A stretch of DNA of 44,045 nt from JAEUPI01 sp036520715 (lineage in GTDB: Bacteria; Pseudomonadota; Gammaproteobacteria; Burkholderiales; Burkholderiaceae_C). The stretch's first letter is position 1; each line of letters begins with the position of its first letter. Below, one piece after another: positions 7,597 through 16,155 of the stretch. Made by a program: the position numbers and the translations under genes. The notes below the pieces were generated by a model that was given only the letters and a program-made list of their open reading frames with translations, did no database searches and was not told where the DNA came from. Location: positions 1 through 44,045 of the forward strand of contig DATDJF010000361.1 of assembly GCA_036520715.1 (NCBI GenBank), in the 5' to 3' direction.

Positions 7597-8871
7597 ATGC
7601 TGCAAACCACCGCGCCCCTGCCTGTCATCGAAACCCTGCCCAACGGCGTGCGGGTCGTCGTGTTGCCGCTGCCGCACGTGCGCACCGCCAACGTCAGCGT
7701 GTTCGTGCGCGTGGGCAGCGCGCACGAGAGCCGCGCCCTCAACGGCATCGGCCATGTGCTCGAGCACATGGCGTTCAAGGGCACACGCGAGCGCGACGCG
7801 CACCGCGTGAACCTCGATGCCGAGGTGCTCGGCGCCGAGGTCAACGCGCACACCGACAAGGACCACACCGCCTATCACATGCGCGGCCTTGGCGAACACG
7901 CGCCGCGCTTCGTGGCGATGCTGTCGGACATCGTTCGCCACGCCACCTTCCCCGAAGACGAACTGGAGCGCGAGCGCGAGGTGCTGCTGCAGGAGGTGGC
8001 CGAGGTCGAGGACGATCCCGTCACCGTGGCCTACCAGCTGTTCGACCACGCCTGCTGGGCCACGCACCCGGGCGCGCAGCCGGTGATCGGGCAGCGCCGC
8101 GTGATCGAGCGCTGCACGCGCGCGCAACTGATCGAGCACGTGCAACAACACTACACCGGCGCCAACACCGTGGTCGCCGCCGCCGGCGCCGTCGACGTGC
8201 AGGCGGTGGTGCAGGCGGCCGCCAGCGCGTTCGGCGACATGGTGCGCGGCGCGCCGCAGCCGCTGGCGCCGGCGGCCTACGCCGGCGGCACCCGCGTCAA
8301 GCGCATGGACGTCGGCCGCCAGACGCACCTGGTGCTGGGTTACCCGCTGCCGGCACGCGGCGTCGACGATGCCGCCAGCGAGCTCGCTGCCGCAGTGCTG
8401 GGCGACGGCATGAGCTCGCCTCTGCTGCTGGAGTTGCGCGAGAAGCGCGGCCTCGTGTACCACGCGGCGTGCAACGCCGACCGCTTCGAGTTCGGCGGGC
8501 AGCTCGCCATCGAGGCGTCGTTCGCGCCCAAGCACCTGGACACCGTGCTGCGCGAGGTCGTGCGGCTGGTGCACCGGCATGCCGAGCGCATCGATGCGGT
8601 CGATCTGGAGCGCGCACGCAACCAGGTGACAGTGCGGCTGATGCGCCACGACGAGCGCCTGACGCAACGCACCGAGGACGCAGCGCTCGACCTGTTCGCG
8701 CTGCAGCGCGTACGGCCCGCCGCCGAGCGGATCGCACAGGTGCAGGCGGTGACGGGCGAACAGGTGCGCCTGGCCTTCGAGCGCATGCATCACGCCGGTG
8801 CGTCGGTGGCGTTGACCGGCAGCGTCGGCCGCGCCACCACGCAGCGCGTGCGCGAAGCGCTGTCGGGCTAG
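7597..8871 (+). CDS. M16-family zinc metallopeptidase
   Basis: Encodes 424 residues, right for a single-chain M16B protease of the PqqL/processing-peptidase type. The inverted zinc motif HVLEH is at 53-57 (His53, Glu56, His57), and Glu133 in LLQEVAEVEDDP is the likely third ligand at the expected distance. The C-terminal half has the R/Y-bearing block LREKRGLVYHAACNAD that helps bind substrate. There is no signal peptide, so it should act in the cytoplasm. Members of this family degrade peptides, and some trim RiPP precursors. No dedicated partner (inactive M16 subunit) lies next to it. It starts 61 bp after the AraC-GyrI gene. Confidence 0.9.
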   Translation: MLQTTAPLPVIETLPNGVRVVVLPLPHVRTANVSVFVRVGSAHESRALNGIGHVLEHMAFKGTRERDAHRVNLDAEVLGAEVNAHTDKDHTAYHMRGLGEHAPRFVAMLSDIVRHATFPEDELEREREVLLQEVAEVEDDPVTVAYQLFDHACWATHPGAQPVIGQRRVIERCTRAQLIEHVQQHYTGANTVVAAAGAVDVQAVVQAAASAFGDMVRGAPQPLAPAAYAGGTRVKRMDVGRQTHLVLGYPLPARGVDDAASELAAAVLGDGMSSPLLLELREKRGLVYHAACNADRFEFGGQLAIEASFAPKHLDTVLREVVRLVHRHAERIDAVDLERARNQVTVRLMRHDERLTQRTEDAALDLFALQRVRPAAERIAQVQAVTGEQVRLAFERMHHAGASVALTGSVGRATTQRVREALSG

Positions 8872-8887
8872 AACGGGCGCGTGTCGT

Positions 8888-9088
8888 TCAGTCGGTGCGT
8901 TCCAGCATGTTGAGCAGAAATCCGGCCGGTGCCCGGCCCGCGGCAGCTGCCTGCAGCAGGTAGTGCCGCGCGCGTTCGCTGTCGCGCCGCACCTGAAAGC
9001 CGTACATCGCCTCTCCAGCCAGCAGCATGAAGCCGGCGCACTCGGCGGCCTCGGCGGCGGTCGGCGACACGCCAAGCTGGCGCGCCAT
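8888..9088 (-). CDS. Small Sel1-like repeat protein
   Basis: A possible 66-residue protein. The segment from LLAGEAMYGFQVRRD to AAAAGRAPAGFLL fits one Sel1-like (TPR-related) repeat: a small residue, a Tyr-Gly turn, a charged Asp, then Ala-rich AAAxGxxxA. A longer frame exists upstream (to 9196), but its extra part is Arg-rich and does not look coding, so I start at the ATG at 9088; the ribosome site is weak. It is convergent with the M16 gene and separated by only 16 bp. It may be a remnant of a longer Sel1 protein. Confidence 0.45.
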   Translation of the reverse strand: MARQLGVSPTAAEAAECAGFMLLAGEAMYGFQVRRDSERARHYLLQAAAAGRAPAGFLLNMLERTD

Positions 9089-9264
9089 TTGCCCGTTGCA
9101 GGTTCCACGCGCCCGCAGGCAACGTCCGGACGCCGCGCCAACGCATTCAAGAAAAAGGTTGCTGCGGTGTCGAAACCGCGCCGCCCGGGACGTCATTGCA
9201 GTGCAGGCGCCACGAATCGCGGCGCCGACCGCAAACTCTCTTCCATTGCCTCAAGGAGCCCACC

Positions 9265-9738
9265 ATGCCCCAACCCACCGTGAAACCGATTCCCGAAGGC
9301 ATGCACTCGCTGACTCCGCACCTGGTGTGTGCCGGCGCGGCGCAGGCCATCGAGTTCTACAAGAAGGCATTCAATGCCGTCGAAGGCGGCCGCATCGACG
9401 GCCCCGACGGCAAGGTGATGCACGCGATGGTGCGCATCGGCGACTCGGCGCTGATGCTGGTCGACGAGAACCCCGAGTGGGGCGCGCTCGGCCCCAAGTC
9501 GCTCAAGGGCTCGCCGGTCACGATCCACCTGTACGTCAAGGACGCCGACGCCACGGTGGCTCAAGCCGTCAAGGCCGGCGCCAAGGTGACGATGCCGTTG
9601 GCCGACATGTTCTGGGGCGACCGCTACGGCCAGATCGAGGATCCGTTCGGCCACCACTGGTCGGTGGCCACGCACCAGCGTGACCTCACCGACGCGCAGA
9701 TCCGCGACAACATGAAGTCGATGCAGCCCAACTGCTGA
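9265..9738 (+). CDS. VOC-superfamily (glyoxalase/bleomycin resistance) protein
   Basis: Encodes 157 residues. It has the PhnB-like form of the vicinal oxygen chelate fold: LVCAGAAQAIEFYKKAFNA, the strand VMHAMVRIGDSALML, then MPLADMFWGDRYGQIEDPFG and HHWSVATH. The block GDRYGQIEDPFGHHW is shared with members called epidermal-growth-factor-like or glyoxalase family proteins; the substrate is not predictable. AAGGAG at 9253-9258 sets the ATG. It stands alone, followed 52 bp later by the exporter gene, with which it could be cotranscribed. Confidence 0.85.
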   Translation: MPQPTVKPIPEGMHSLTPHLVCAGAAQAIEFYKKAFNAVEGGRIDGPDGKVMHAMVRIGDSALMLVDENPEWGALGPKSLKGSPVTIHLYVKDADATVAQAVKAGAKVTMPLADMFWGDRYGQIEDPFGHHWSVATHQRDLTDAQIRDNMKSMQPNC

Positions 9739-9790
9739 TCGCGCGGCGGTCATCGGGCTCTGGCATGCTCGCGGGCCCGCGAGACCGCCC

Positions 9791-11335
9791 ATGACTGCAA
9801 GCACCGCCACGCCGACCCCCGCTCGCGCCACCCGGCGCGAGTGGATCGGCCTGGCCGTGATCGCGCTGCCGTGTCTGGTCTATGCGATGGACCTGACGGT
9901 GCTCAACCTGGCGCTGCCGGCCATCAGCACCGAGCTGCGGCCCTCGGCCGCGCAGCTGCTGTGGATCGTCGATGTCTACGGCTTCATGGTCGCCGGCTTC
10001 CTGATCACGATGGGCACGCTGGGCGACCGCATCGGCCGCCGCAAGCTGCTGCTGGCCGGCGCCGCGGCATTCGGCATCGCCTCGGTGGCGGCGGCGTTCG
10101 CGCGCAGCGCCGACTCGCTGATCGTGCTGCGCGCGCTGCTCGGCATCGCCGGCGCCACGCTGGCGCCGTCGACGCTCTCGCTGATCCGCAACATGTTCCA
10201 CGACGAGCACCAGCGCCAGTTCGCGATCGGCGTGTGGATCGCCAGCTTCTCGCTCGGCGGCGCCGTCGGCCCGCTGGTGGGCGGCGTGGTGCTGCAGTGG
10301 TTCCACTGGAGCGCGGTGTTCTGGGTGGCGGTGCCGGTGATGGCACTGTTGCTGCTGCTCGGCCCGCTGCTGCTGCCCGAGTACAAGGATCCGCACGCCG
10401 GCCGGCTCGACCCGGCGAGCGTGGCGCTGTCGCTGCTGTCGGTGTTGGGCACCATCTACGGCCTCAAGCGCCTGGCCGAGCACGGCCCCGACGCCGCCAG
10501 CCTGGCGATGATCGGCGCCGGGCTGGTCATCGGCGTGGCCTTCGTGCGCCGCCAGCGGCGGCTCGCCTATCCGCTGCTGGACCTGAAGCTGTTCCGGCAG
10601 CCGCGCTTCAGCGCGGCGATCGCCGCCTATGCCTTGTCGTGCGTGGCGATGTTCGGCGTCTACGTCTTCATCACGCAGTACCTGCAACTCGTGCTCGGGT
10701 TGCCGCCGCTGCTGGCCGGCCTGGCCACCGTGCCGTGGTCGCTGTGCTTCGTGTTCGGCTCACTGCTGGCACCGCGGCTGACGCGCAGCGTGTCGCCGCT
10801 GGCCGTGCTGGTGGGCGGCCTCGTCACCAGCGCGCTGGGCTTTGCGATGCTGGCCATGGTCGGCGGTCCGCATGGGCTGGCCTGGCTGATCGCCAGCACC
10901 GTGGTCATGAGCCTGGGCATGGCGCCGGTGATCACCATCGGCAACGAGATGATCATCACCGCGGCGCCGCCCGAGCGCGCCGGTGCCGCCTCAGCTCTGT
11001 CGGAAACCAGCGCCGAATTCGGTGGTGCGATGGGCATCGCCGTCTTCGGCAGTGCCGGCACCGTGCTGTACCGCCAGGCGCTGAGCGCCGACCTGCCCGC
11101 CGGCCTGCCGCCCGATGCCGCCGCCGCGGCCATCGCCACCCTCGGTGGCGCGGTGGCCGCGGCGCAGGCCCACCCGGGCCCCACGGGCGACGCCTTGCTG
11201 GCGCTGTCGCGCTCCGCCTTCACCGGGGCGATGCAGTTCACCGCCGTGCTGGCCACGGCGATCCTGGTGGCCGCCAGCGTGGCGGCGGCGCGCCTGCTGC
11301 GCCCACGCGCCGGCACGCTGGGCCCGGCGCGCTGA
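9791..11335 (+). CDS. MFS multidrug exporter, DHA2 family (SmvA/QacA-like)
   Basis: Encodes 514 residues with about 14 hydrophobic segments, as in the drug:H+ antiporter-2 group. MDLTVLNLALPAI in the first helix is the DHA2 motif with its conserved Asp. GDRIGRRKLLL is motif A in the loop between helices 2 and 3, and ASFSLGGAVGPLVGG is motif C in helix 5, typical of exporters. Hydrophobic cations such as quaternary ammonium biocides are the usual substrates. No local TetR regulator is seen. The next gene, an LRAT-like protein, is 150 bp away. Confidence 0.9.
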   Translation: MTASTATPTPARATRREWIGLAVIALPCLVYAMDLTVLNLALPAISTELRPSAAQLLWIVDVYGFMVAGFLITMGTLGDRIGRRKLLLAGAAAFGIASVAAAFARSADSLIVLRALLGIAGATLAPSTLSLIRNMFHDEHQRQFAIGVWIASFSLGGAVGPLVGGVVLQWFHWSAVFWVAVPVMALLLLLGPLLLPEYKDPHAGRLDPASVALSLLSVLGTIYGLKRLAEHGPDAASLAMIGAGLVIGVAFVRRQRRLAYPLLDLKLFRQPRFSAAIAAYALSCVAMFGVYVFITQYLQLVLGLPPLLAGLATVPWSLCFVFGSLLAPRLTRSVSPLAVLVGGLVTSALGFAMLAMVGGPHGLAWLIASTVVMSLGMAPVITIGNEMIITAAPPERAGAASALSETSAEFGGAMGIAVFGSAGTVLYRQALSADLPAGLPPDAAAAAIATLGGAVAAAQAHPGPTGDALLALSRSAFTGAMQFTAVLATAILVAASVAAARLLRPRAGTLGPAR

Positions 11336-11485
11336 ACGCGCGCGGCACTGGGGCCGGCCCTAGCGCCGGTTGGCCGCAGTTGGGGCCGTCCCGAACTTCG
11401 GAACGCCACGAACTTACGCCGATGGTCGCGCCTCGCTCCAATGCAGCCAAGGACACACGCCGCTGCAACCCACGAGGACTCCACC

Positions 11486-11941
11486 ATGACCGCCGCCCGC
11501 ACATGCGCTCCCTTGCCGATGGCAAGGCCGCAGGCGTGGCCGGCGGCCGAGCCCTTCGCCATCGGCGCCCACCTGGTGACGCCGCGGCGCGGTTACTCGC
11601 ACCACGGCATCTACGTCGGCCACGGCCGCGTCGTGCACTACGCCGGCTGGTCGCGCGCGGTGCTGTCGGCACGCCCGGTGGAAGAGGTGTCGCTCGAGGA
11701 GTTCGGCGGCGACCACGGCGTCTTCGCGCTGGCCCACAGCCCGGCGAACTTCGCGCCGGCCGAGGTGGTGGCGCGTGCGCGCTCGCGGCTGGGCGAGAAC
11801 AGCTACCGCCTCACCACCAACAACTGCGAGCACTTCTGCCACTGGTGCCGCTCGGGCGAGGCGCGCAGCGACCAGGTGGAGCGGCTGCTCGGCTTCGTCG
11901 CGGCGATGTTCAGGCCGCGCGGCATGACGCGGGTGCACTGA
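11486..11941 (+). CDS. LRAT-like (NlpC/P60-superfamily) domain protein
   Basis: Encodes 151 residues. The order of motifs is that of lecithin:retinol-acyltransferase-like proteins. SHHGIYVGHGRVVHYAG supplies the catalytic His (39/40) and a second His (51), and NNCEHFCHWCRSG supplies the nucleophilic Cys114. Eukaryotic relatives are acyltransferases or phospholipases acting at membranes; bacterial members are mostly uncharacterised, some suspected of lipid or peptide modification. There is no signal peptide. GAGGA at 11474-11478 precedes the ATG; a longer frame from 11441 lacks a ribosome site. It ends 48 bp before the convergent hydroxylase gene, a membrane lipid-type enzyme, but a functional link is only a guess. 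Confidence 0.75.
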   Translation: MTAARTCAPLPMARPQAWPAAEPFAIGAHLVTPRRGYSHHGIYVGHGRVVHYAGWSRAVLSARPVEEVSLEEFGGDHGVFALAHSPANFAPAEVVARARSRLGENSYRLTTNNCEHFCHWCRSGEARSDQVERLLGFVAAMFRPRGMTRVH

Positions 11942-11989
11942 GAAGCGCGCGGCGGCCGGCCGCCGCTTGCCACACGCGCCGCAAGCGCC

Positions 11990-13120
11990 TCAGCCTTTCC
12001 ATACGAACGGGAAGACGGTCTGCCGGACGAAGCCGTCGGGCACGTAGTCGCCGACCACGCCGTAGTGCGCCGGCCACCGGCGATCGGACTGCACCGCGGT
12101 GCCGAACAGGTGGTCGAGGAAGGCGAAGTGCGCCGCGTAGTTCTTGTCGAGCGCCTCGTCGTCCTGCGCGTGATGCCAGTGGTGGAAGTTGGGCGTCACG
12201 ATCACGTAGCGCAGCGGGCCGAGCCGCACGCTGACATTGGCGTGGTTGAACACCGCCTGGAAGCCGACGATCACGATGTAGGCGTCGATCACTTCCTTGC
12301 TGAAACCGAGCAGGAAGATCATCGCCAGCACCAGCGTGCGCGTGATCAGCACCTCGAGCATGTGCATGCGCGAGCCGGCCAGCCAGTCCATGCTCTTGAC
12401 GCTGTGGTGCACCGCGTGCAGCCGCCACAGCAGCGGCACCTCGTGGTAGGCGCGATGCAGCCAGTACTGCACCACGTCGGCCAGCAGCACCAGCAGCAGC
12501 AGCGCGACGAAGAAGTTCAGGTCCTGCACCCAGCCGCGCACGCCGTCGTGCGCGGCCCAGCCGAACAGACGGTGCACCAGCAGATTGGTGGCCAGCAGCA
12601 TGAAGCCGACCACCATGTGGTTGACCATGAAGTGCTGCAGGTCGGTCTGCCATTCGGGCCGGAACACCGGCTGCTCGCGGCGCAGCGCGAAGAGCTTCTC
12701 GATGAAGATGAAGATCAGCGACGAGCCGAGCAGGTCGAGCACGAACCAATCCAGGCCGATGTACGGCGTGTGCTCCGGAAAGTCCTTCACCGGCACCTTG
12801 TGGCCGCCCAGCAGCGCCGCCAGCGCGATCAGCGTAAAGGCCGCCAGGGCGAGCCAGCGTGCACGGCCGCGCACGACGTTGAACAACGCCAGGCCGCCCG
12901 CCACCACCATCGACCAATACAGCAGCTGGCGCATCGCGTCCACGCTGTAGGCTTGGCGCAGCTGCGGCGTCGTCAGGTACTCGGGAAAGTGAAACGCCAG
13001 CACACCGAGGAAGCACGCCAGCGCCAGCACCAGCGCGATGACGCCGGACACCATGCCCTTGCCGGTGCGCAACTCACCGTGCGACCGGCTCAACCGGCCG
13101 AGCTTGGACAGCGGATCCAT
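11990..13120 (-). CDS. Sterol desaturase/fatty acid hydroxylase family protein
   Basis: Encodes 376 residues. Several membrane helices (about 23-45, 64-85, 90-105, 125-140, 165-185 and 200-220) surround the di-iron histidine boxes of the superfamily: HRAYH, HAVHHS, NHAN and FHHWHHAQ. Such proteins hydroxylate or desaturate lipids using O2 and two irons at the cytoplasmic membrane face. Bacterial members act on fatty acids, carotenoids or sterol-like lipids; the actual substrate here is unknown. It is monocistronic and convergent with the LRAT-like gene. Confidence 0.85.
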   Translation of the reverse strand: MDPLSKLGRLSRSHGELRTGKGMVSGVIALVLALACFLGVLAFHFPEYLTTPQLRQAYSVDAMRQLLYWSMVVAGGLALFNVVRGRARWLALAAFTLIALAALLGGHKVPVKDFPEHTPYIGLDWFVLDLLGSSLIFIFIEKLFALRREQPVFRPEWQTDLQHFMVNHMVVGFMLLATNLLVHRLFGWAAHDGVRGWVQDLNFFVALLLLVLLADVVQYWLHRAYHEVPLLWRLHAVHHSVKSMDWLAGSRMHMLEVLITRTLVLAMIFLLGFSKEVIDAYIVIVGFQAVFNHANVSVRLGPLRYVIVTPNFHHWHHAQDDEALDKNYAAHFAFLDHLFGTAVQSDRRWPAHYGVVGDYVPDGFVRQTVFPFVWKG

Positions 13121-13214
13121 CGACGCGGCCTCCCAGCCATCGATCCGGGACCGCCCGATGATAGGGGCCGGTGTGCCGCGAGGCGGCGTCAGCGGCCCTG
13201 CCGAATGCGCAGGA

Positions 13215-13451
13215 CTACGCGCGCATCAGCACCACGTCGCTGCGCTCGATCTGCAGCGATCCGTCGTCGCGCTCGTCGACGAAGCGCCCGTCGGCGAGCC
13301 GGTATTCATTGGTGCCGGTGCTCTGCCAGCGCTCGATGGCCACCGGCACCGAGGCATCGCGCGCCAGGCGCTCGTAGCCGAACACCTTGTAGGTCTGTCC
13401 ATCGGATCCGTGGGCGTGAAACGATTCGAGCAACTGGAGCTTGATGTCCAT
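13215..13451 (-). CDS. Small conserved hypothetical protein
   Basis: Encodes 78 residues from an ATG with AGGAG seven bases upstream. The sequence alternates short strands (LQLLESFHAHG, YKVFGYERLARD, EYRLADGRFVDE), suggesting a small all-beta domain. It looks like a frequent but unnamed small protein of Burkholderiales that I cannot attach to a named family. There is no signal peptide or membrane segment. Confidence 0.6.
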   Translation of the reverse strand: MDIKLQLLESFHAHGSDGQTYKVFGYERLARDASVPVAIERWQSTGTNEYRLADGRFVDERDDGSLQIERSDVVLMRA

Positions 13452-13577
13452 TGCACAACTCCTGGAGGGCGAGTGCCGAGGTACGGAGTGACCACGGCGC
13501 CGGCGTTCAGTTCCACCCGCACCACGCTGCGTTTGCAAGCGGTCACAAAATGCGGCGCGCGTCGCCGCAAGTGCAGG

Positions 13578-14183
13578 TCAGGCCGATGGGTCGTCGGCGG
13601 CCGGGTCGCCCTTGGGCAGCACGTCGCGGAACATCTCGAAGCGCTTCCACGCCGGCACCGGCGGCTGGTGGTTCTCGCACGGCGCGTACGGCGACGTCTC
13701 GAGCCGCTGCATGCGGTGGATGTAGCGCGGGCAGTTGGGAAAGATGCGCTGCGCCTGCACGCGCACGACGCACTGCGCGCCCGGCCACGGCGCCAGCTCG
13801 GTGGCGTCGAAGCCCAGCGTCGCCGTGCCCTGCACACGCAGCCGGCGCGGCCGCTCGAAGTCGATGAACAGCAGGCCGACCCGCTGGTTGACCAGCACGT
13901 TGCCGAGGCTGCGGAACATGCCGTTGCCGTCGTAGCTCGGGAACGCCAGCGTCTGCGCGTCGAGCACGCGCACGAAGCCCGGCACGCCGCCCTTGTACGA
14001 GCACTCGGGCCAGCCGTCGGCATCGGCGGTGGACAGGAAAAACATCGCCTGGCTGGCGATGAACGCGGTGTCGTCGTCGGTGAACGCCGTGCGCGACAGC
14101 TTCTCGAACAGGCGGTCGGCCAGCCGCCGCGTGTCGAAGCGATCCTGCAGCTGCCGCGCCGCGTCGTGATACATGCGGCGCAT
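13578..14183 (-). CDS. Pyridoxamine 5'-phosphate oxidase-like FMN-binding protein
   Basis: Encodes about 201 residues. RFDTRRLADRL near the start, ASQAMFFLSTADADGWPECSYKGG, and VLVNQRVGLLFIDFERPRRLRVQGTA in part are the split-barrel flavin/heme-binding pattern of the PNPOx-like superfamily. Such proteins bind FMN, F420 or heme and often have redox functions unrelated to vitamin B6. The C-terminal tail has FPNCPRYIHRMQRLE, a block seen in the subgroup annotated as PNPOx-family pyridoxamine oxidases without the PdxH C-terminal signature. Three ATGs are possible (14240, 14183 and 14174); the upstream part is Arg-rich and not convincing. Confidence 0.8.
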   Translation of the reverse strand: MRRMYHDAARQLQDRFDTRRLADRLFEKLSRTAFTDDDTAFIASQAMFFLSTADADGWPECSYKGGVPGFVRVLDAQTLAFPSYDGNGMFRSLGNVLVNQRVGLLFIDFERPRRLRVQGTATLGFDATELAPWPGAQCVVRVQAQRIFPNCPRYIHRMQRLETSPYAPCENHQPPVPAWKRFEMFRDVLPKGDPAADDPSA

Positions 14184-14247
14184 GGTAGCGCGCACGCAAC
14201 GCGCGCGCCATGCGCAGCCCTGCGTACGCGCGGACGGCACCGGACCT

Positions 14248-14958
14248 TCAGCGATTGGCGGCGAAGCTCACCAGGTCGGCCCACGGTTGCGGCAGCGTCG
14301 GCGCTCCGCCGTGATGCGGCGTTGGCGATGGAAGCGTCGACTCGCCGGTGATCAGGTCGGCCAGCACGCCCAGTTCGGCGAGCGCACCGTCGATCGAGCG
14401 TGCCGCATCCGCTGCGCCGGCAACCGCCGCCGCTCCGGCACACGCGGCAGCACCTGCACATGCTGCCGCACCGGCAGCCGCGGCCGTGCCCGCGATGGCG
14501 GCCGTGCCTGCACTGATCGCCGCCGCAGCGCCGACGGTCGCCGCCGCCACCGCTGCGCCACCGGCAAACGTGAGGGCACATGCGGGCACCGCCGCGGCCG
14601 TGGCCACCACGGCGGCACTCACGCCCACGGCGGCGGTACCGATCTCCTGCAACTTGGCCGCAGCATCGCTGCCGGCCGCGGCGTCTGCAGCGACGCCTCG
14701 AGACACCGCGGTCTGCACGGTGTCCCGCAAGGGACGGGGCAACAGCATCGGGCTGTTGCTCGGCTCGCTGCGGCACAGCTCGGCGAGAAGACCGGCGACA
14801 CCGGACGCCTGCTGCCCGAACCACTGCGGGCGCCCGGCGATCTGATCCAGGCCGCTGGCCGCCACCGGCGCGAACGACTCGCGCGCCGAGTCGAGCAGCG
14901 GTTCGGCCGCCGACTGCACCGCCGACGATGCGGCACCGATGATCGAGTTGAGGGACAT
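14248..14958 (-). CDS. Ala-rich protein with a long hydrophobic low-complexity core
   Basis: Encodes 236 residues from an ATG with GGAG seven bases upstream. The N-terminal half is amphipathic (MSLNSIIGAASSAVQSAAEP). Residues about 110-195 are almost only Ala, Gly, Val and Thr with a few Cys (AAAAGAAACAGAAACAG), resembling glycine-zipper or pore-forming segments. There is no cleavable signal peptide. I recognise no family. Because GC-rich genomes create Ala-rich spurious frames, I checked that start, ribosome site and the non-repetitive first 100 residues look coding; I believe it is a gene. A membrane-active or export-substrate role is possible but unproven. Confidence 0.6.
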   Translation of the reverse strand: MSLNSIIGAASSAVQSAAEPLLDSARESFAPVAASGLDQIAGRPQWFGQQASGVAGLLAELCRSEPSNSPMLLPRPLRDTVQTAVSRGVAADAAAGSDAAAKLQEIGTAAVGVSAAVVATAAAVPACALTFAGGAAVAAATVGAAAAISAGTAAIAGTAAAAGAAACAGAAACAGAAAVAGAADAARSIDGALAELGVLADLITGESTLPSPTPHHGGAPTLPQPWADLVSFAANR

Positions 14959-15077
14959 GGGACGCTCCGCGTGAGTGGATGCGACCCGAACGATTCGTGC
15001 CGCCACCTGCTCATACGGAGCCGCGGCAGCGAGGGACGCGTGCCTCCCCCTTCGGCGGGATGCGGCTGCGCGCGCCT

Positions 15078-16127
15078 TCAGCGCCAGAGGTCGACCGTCT
15101 GGCCCTGCTCGCGCAGGCGCTCGGCCTTGTCCTGCAGGAAACGCTGGAACTCGGGCTGCGTGCGGTAGGCGCCCTGCGCGACGTACTCGAACCCGCCGAT
15201 CAGGTGGAACGGGCGCAGATATCCCTCGAAGCGAAACACCTCGCGGTTGGCGGTGTCGAAGAACACGACGGTCGGCGTGTAGTTGACCTTCAGCTCGCGC
15301 GCCCACGCCGACGCGGCGAGCCGGCTCCCCGCGGGCGTGGTCACCTCGGTGCCGTCGCCGAGCGCGAAGCGTGCGATGTCGAAACGCGGGATCAGAGCGC
15401 GCATCTCGGGGCGCCGCAAGCCCTCGCCGTGCATCTCGTCGCAGGCGCGGCAGGCGCGGCTCTCGAACAGCACCGCGAGCGGCTTGCCGCCGCGCTTGCG
15501 GCGCAGGTCGAACGGCGGCTTCATCAGGAACGGCTCGTCGTTCAGCTCTTCGCGCGCCGCCTCGCGGGCATGGCGCTCGAGGTACTCGGCCAGCGAGAGC
15601 CCGCTCGCCGGCCGCGTGGTCACGTAGTCGAGCGCGGCCTCGAAGCGGTGCGGCGGCCAATAGCCGTTCAGCCGCGTGTGGATGCGGCCCTGCTCGTCGA
15701 GGAACAGCAGCGTCGGCGTGAACTGCACCTTCAGCTGCTTGGCCAGCTCCTTTTCGGTGGTGCGGCGGCCGTCGGTCCAGGTGACCTCGAGATCGCCCCA
15801 GATGTCGAGCGCGATGGCGCGGAAGTTGGCGCGCGTCTTGTCGACGATCGCGCGCTGGCTGAAGTTCACCTCCATCAGGCGCCGGCAATACGGGCAACCG
15901 TCCTGGCCGAAGTACAGCAGCAGCCGTTTTTTCTCTTGGGTCGCCGCTTGCAGCTCGTCCGGGAAATCGAGAAAGCTCTGCGTGAACCACGGCGGGATGT
16001 CGATCGGGCGCGGCACCACCGGCTGCGCGAGTGCCGACGCGGCTGGCTGCGCCCAGGCCGTCGGCAGCGCGGCGGCCAGCATCACCAGTGCCACGCCGAT
16101 CCGGCGTGCCGCGGCCACCGCGTTCAC
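15078..16127 (-). CDS. Periplasmic protein with two thioredoxin-like domains (SoxW-like)
   Basis: Encodes 349 residues from GTG, with a signal peptide ending AWAQP (about residue 27). Two thioredoxin-fold halves follow. The first has DGCPYC (Cys78/Cys81) and the cis-Pro block FTPTLLFLDEQGR. The second has CRAC (Cys226/Cys229) and YTPTVVFFDTANRE. The first half resembles the thioredoxin_2/SoxW type that keeps sulfur-oxidation or cytochrome maturation thiols reduced. The duplication inside one chain is less common. No sox genes are nearby, so its partner is unknown. It is 28 bp downstream of the quinone oxidoreductase gene on the same strand. Confidence 0.75.
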   Translation of the reverse strand: MNAVAAARRIGVALVMLAAALPTAWAQPAASALAQPVVPRPIDIPPWFTQSFLDFPDELQAATQEKKRLLLYFGQDGCPYCRRLMEVNFSQRAIVDKTRANFRAIALDIWGDLEVTWTDGRRTTEKELAKQLKVQFTPTLLFLDEQGRIHTRLNGYWPPHRFEAALDYVTTRPASGLSLAEYLERHAREAAREELNDEPFLMKPPFDLRRKRGGKPLAVLFESRACRACDEMHGEGLRRPEMRALIPRFDIARFALGDGTEVTTPAGSRLAASAWARELKVNYTPTVVFFDTANREVFRFEGYLRPFHLIGGFEYVAQGAYRTQPEFQRFLQDKAERLREQGQTVDLWR

Positions 16128-16155
16128 GAGCCGACGCCGGGGGCCCGGTACCGCG

